Shown piece after piece: positions 61,759 to 64,000 of a stretch of 64,000 nucleotides of DNA (the first letter of the stretch is position 1; each line of letters starts with the position of its first letter). A program made the position numbers and the translations under genes. The notes beneath the pieces are model-generated. The model saw nothing but the letters and a program-made list of their open reading frames with translations, was not told the origin of the DNA and searched no databases. Source of the DNA: Lunatimonas salinarum (lineage in GTDB: Bacteria; Bacteroidota; Bacteroidia; Cytophagales; Cyclobacteriaceae); contig NZ_JACVCV010000001.1 of assembly GCF_017811155.1 (NCBI RefSeq), positions 186,001-250,000 on the forward strand. The letters are read 5' to 3'.

Positions 61759-62865
61759 CTAGTCGAGTATATCTTCCAAAAGCTGTGCATATGCATCGGC
61801 ATATTGCTGCATGCCCCAATCGGTGGGGTGGGTGCCGTCAACGGTCGCGTCCATGGAGAGACCAATATCTTCTTTTGAAAGGTAATAGATTTCCTCTACC
61901 CCTGCACCCAGCAATTGGTTATAAATATCCTGAGACCAACGGTTTACCTGCCTTACGGCCAACTCCCGCTCTCGGTCCGTGAATGCATCGGAATACCCTG
62001 CATGTTCCACCAGCACGACGGGCGTGTCGGGATGCGCCTCTTTAAGGTTTAGCACGGCAGTCTTTAACCGGGATTTCACATCCTCCTCAGTCCAATTGGT
62101 AGGAACCAAATTGGGGAGGCAATCCAAGATATAGACAGATGCCGGAATCTGATGGATAAACTCCAGTACTTCCGGCTCGAGCCGGCCGTTTCCGGAGAAT
62201 CCGAAATTGATAACCTCCCGGCCTAACAGTCTGCCCATGATAGCCGGCCAAGCCATACCCGGTCGGGATGCGCAGGCACCCTGCGCAATGGAGGTTCCAT
62301 ATACCACGATGGGTAAGCTACCTACGCCTCTCGGAAGTATACTCAGCTTGGATAAGGCTGCGACACCCAACGTCAATTGATCCACTCCATTGTATAGCGG
62401 CAAGTACAAGCGATATTCTTTTGTTGCCGCCGGAGCCGGATTTACTTTAAAGGTATAGGAAACGGTGTCCTTAAACGAGTAGCTTCCCCTCACCCATTGC
62501 CAGTTGCCATCTTCGGCCAAAACGTACAAATCCAATCCACTCACTCCGGTCGCCGACATGTGAGGCATTTCCAGGCGGCTGGAAGTTGGGACCAAACGGG
62601 CGTGTATTTCTGAGGCATCGGTAGTAAAATGTATCTCCAGCCCGGCCGAATGGCGGGAGAGATTCCACACGGCATCCCTTATTTTTCCTTCGGCTTCCGG
62701 AGGTAGGCGGTTATAGCCAATCCCGTCAAACCCTTGGGCATGGATACTGTGGGAAAAATCAAGAGGATCTATCCAACTAAGGTTCTGCTGGGACAGCGCA
62801 GGACTGGTTAAAAATGTGGTGACCACCAAAAGGGCAACGACGGCACTAGTATAGCTTGTCTTCAT
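61759..62865 (-). CDS. exported SGNH/GDSL-family esterase
   Basis: 368 residues with a signal peptide (cleavage near ALSQ). A beta-sandwich N-terminal domain (about 30-180) precedes the SGNH hydrolase domain. Block I is VVYGTSIAQG with nucleophile S192, block II-type glycine is in NFGFSGNGRLE, and the Asp-His pair is D343 and H346 in DGTHPTDWG. Such enzymes are usually carbohydrate acetyl esterases. The gene leads a small leftward unit with the DUF1593 protein. Confidence 0.88.
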   Translation of the reverse strand: MKTSYTSAVVALLVVTTFLTSPALSQQNLSWIDPLDFSHSIHAQGFDGIGYNRLPPEAEGKIRDAVWNLSRHSAGLEIHFTTDASEIHARLVPTSSRLEMPHMSATGVSGLDLYVLAEDGNWQWVRGSYSFKDTVSYTFKVNPAPAATKEYRLYLPLYNGVDQLTLGVAALSKLSILPRGVGSLPIVVYGTSIAQGACASRPGMAWPAIMGRLLGREVINFGFSGNGRLEPEVLEFIHQIPASVYILDCLPNLVPTNWTEEDVKSRLKTAVLNLKEAHPDTPVVLVEHAGYSDAFTDRERELAVRQVNRWSQDIYNQLLGAGVEEIYYLSKEDIGLSMDATVDGTHPTDWGMQQYADAYAQLLEDILD

Positions 62866-63016
62866 AAGAAAAACAGGATAAGATCAACAAGTTCGGATAT
62901 TTACGGGGAAATATCAAACCATCGACTCTATAGCTAACGCTACGTCTAAGAAGTACCCTACAAGCTCAGAAGACGGTTGACTAGCTTATCAAAGGACGGG
63001 CTCAATCTGATTGGAT

Positions 63017-63892
63017 TTAAAAAAAATTCCGCATCAGCAACGCTTCTATCAAGGCAGTTTGTTTGGTCTGCCAATTGGTTGGATAGTTTTCCAAGGCATT
63101 CTTGGCGTGCAATCGAGCCCTTTCGGAGTCGCCAACCTTGTCGTAAATTACAGCTGCTAAAAATTGATTAAAATAATAGTCGCCCAGCTGCAACGATCTT
63201 TCCAGGTATTGCAAGGCGTTGTTTTCATTTTCAGCCAAAAGGTGAAAATCCTCCCAGCCTACAGATTTGGGGTCAGAAAAATCAAGATTATCAGGCAGCT
63301 CCAATTGGTGATAGGCCAACATCGTGGCCGACAGCATTTCTAAGGAGCGCTTTGTTCTGGGGTACATGCTATTATTAAAATACGTTCTGAAAAATAAAGG
63401 AACCTGGGTTTTTTGCAGTAGTCCCTTTTTCGCAACCCGCCTTAGTCTTTTCTCAATATCCCTACTACCATTAAAAAAATAGGTAATTTCCCCCTGCGGG
63501 TTTAAAAAGAAAAAGTTAGGGGATACAAAATAATTCGACAAGACTGATTCTTCGTTATTTTCCAGTACAACATTGGTGCTGTCAATACCTGAATGCATAA
63601 GCTCACCAATCGATTTAGCTTTCAGCCCGTCCTTATGGCCGTATGCCACATTGATGAACCGAGCGTTCATAAATTCGCCGATCTCACGGTTTGTCCCCAG
63701 TCGTTGATAGGTCATCATAGAATACCCACAGTGCGTACTCCCGAACATCACAAAGACGTGCTTTTCTTCTTCCTTTGCTTTTTCCAAGGCCTCTTTGAGC
63801 GTGATTGCCTTAAAGTCTACACCTTGACCTATTGATGTAAATTCCACAAAAAAAAGCCCAATAACCAATAATATGGTTTTACAATCATTCAT
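63017..63892 (-). CDS. exported thioredoxin-fold protein with a single CGYS cysteine
   Basis: 291 residues with a signal peptide (MNDCKTILLVIGLFFVEF..). The thioredoxin-like domain (about 25-150) has KHVFVMFGSTHCGYSMMTYQRL with one cysteine, C55, in place of a CxxC pair, and a cis-proline-like region VSPNFFFLNP. The C-terminal part (about 180-291) has TPR-like helices (YFNQFLAAVIYDKVGDSERARLHAKNAL). It is related to DUF255/thioredoxin-like Bacteroidota proteins. Redox exchange between two active-site cysteines is not possible, so a binding or monothiol role is more likely. Partner unknown. Confidence 0.75.
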   Translation of the reverse strand: MNDCKTILLVIGLFFVEFTSIGQGVDFKAITLKEALEKAKEEEKHVFVMFGSTHCGYSMMTYQRLGTNREIGEFMNARFINVAYGHKDGLKAKSIGELMHSGIDSTNVVLENNEESVLSNYFVSPNFFFLNPQGEITYFFNGSRDIEKRLRRVAKKGLLQKTQVPLFFRTYFNNSMYPRTKRSLEMLSATMLAYHQLELPDNLDFSDPKSVGWEDFHLLAENENNALQYLERSLQLGDYYFNQFLAAVIYDKVGDSERARLHAKNALENYPTNWQTKQTALIEALLMRNFF

Positions 63893-64000
63893 ATCATCTT
63901 TATATACCTTTCAAAATCAGGATATTAACCTAATTCATTTCAATAAAAACCATAGGTTAGGGCACAACCGAAAAAAGGCACAAACCTTGGCCTCAGGTCA
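63893..64000. other. window edge, no feature
   Basis: 108 bp upstream of the thioredoxin-fold gene. I see no gene start or clear promoter element. The neighbouring gene lies beyond the window. Confidence 0.4.

Noticed and set aside
1-64000. CRISPR arrays, rRNA operons, insertion sequences
   Set aside because: No repeated spacer-repeat pattern, ribosomal RNA signature, transposase motif or terminal inverted repeats were found on reading both strands.

Overview
The window reads as chromosomal DNA of a Bacteroidota bacterium, most likely order Cytophagales and a relative of Cyclobacteriaceae. I base this on gene content and style, not on any search: a TonB-dependent receptor, many lipoproteins, an arginine cluster built around an acyl-ornithine carbamoyltransferase, S41 and GH20 secreted enzymes, DUF5107, DUF1080 and DUF5009 families, weak Shine-Dalgarno signals, and several matches to the Bacteroidota promoter (-33 TTTG, -7 TAnnTTTG). 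I see no rRNA, intact tRNA, CRISPR array or insertion sequence. Base composition is moderate in GC, with two AT-richer patches: the restriction-modification block (about 50.8-53.3 kb) and a PIN-domain gene (about 58.4-59.75 kb).

Layout. 0-4 kb: thioesterase, universal stress protein, quinone-oxidoreductase-like protein, lipoprotein amidohydrolase. 4.2-8.7 kb: xylose operon (Na+ symporter, xylulokinase, xylose isomerase), with a near-identical 22-nt element ahead of two of its genes. 9-13 kb: a penicillin-binding-protein-fold protein that has lost its catalytic Ser and Lys, and an unassigned two-gene membrane module rich in conserved His motifs. 13-15 kb: TetR regulator plus UbiB-family kinase. 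15-20.7 kb: S41 protease, gamma-glutamylcyclotransferase-like protein, hisH-hisA-hisF-hisIE, phenylalanine hydroxylase. 21-29.5 kb: GNAT, argG, argC, argD, carbamoyltransferase, argB, argE, argH, a nearly continuous arginine operon predicted to use N-succinylated intermediates. 29.6-35.4 kb: DUF5107/TPR protein, MFS transporter and small proteins.

35.4-38.9 kb: a TonB-dependent receptor and a His-rich lipoprotein share one operator (TGCAA-N5-TTGCATTTG) lying on the promoter -7 element. This looks like a metal-repressed, probably zinc, uptake system. 39.9-43.9 kb: ATP-dependent DNA ligase overlapping an Lhr-type helicase. 44-47.8 kb: sugar dehydrogenase, beta-hexosaminidase, bicupin. 48-50 kb: a translationally coupled three-gene operon: a YggS-like protein lacking the PLP lysine, a LicD-family protein, and a glycerol-3-phosphate-type cytidylyltransferase. 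50.9-53.2 kb: Type II restriction-modification operon with a controller-like regulator.

53.5-62.9 kb: secreted sugar-active enzymes (DUF1080, GH109-type oxidoreductase, DUF5009 membrane acyltransferase, lipoprotein amidohydrolase, DUF1593 nucleoside-hydrolase-like protein, SGNH esterase), interrupted by the AT-rich PIN-domain gene. The most unusual items are the YggS-like/LicD/cytidylyltransferase operon, the shared operator of the receptor and His-rich lipoprotein, and the membrane module at 10.1-13.0 kb.
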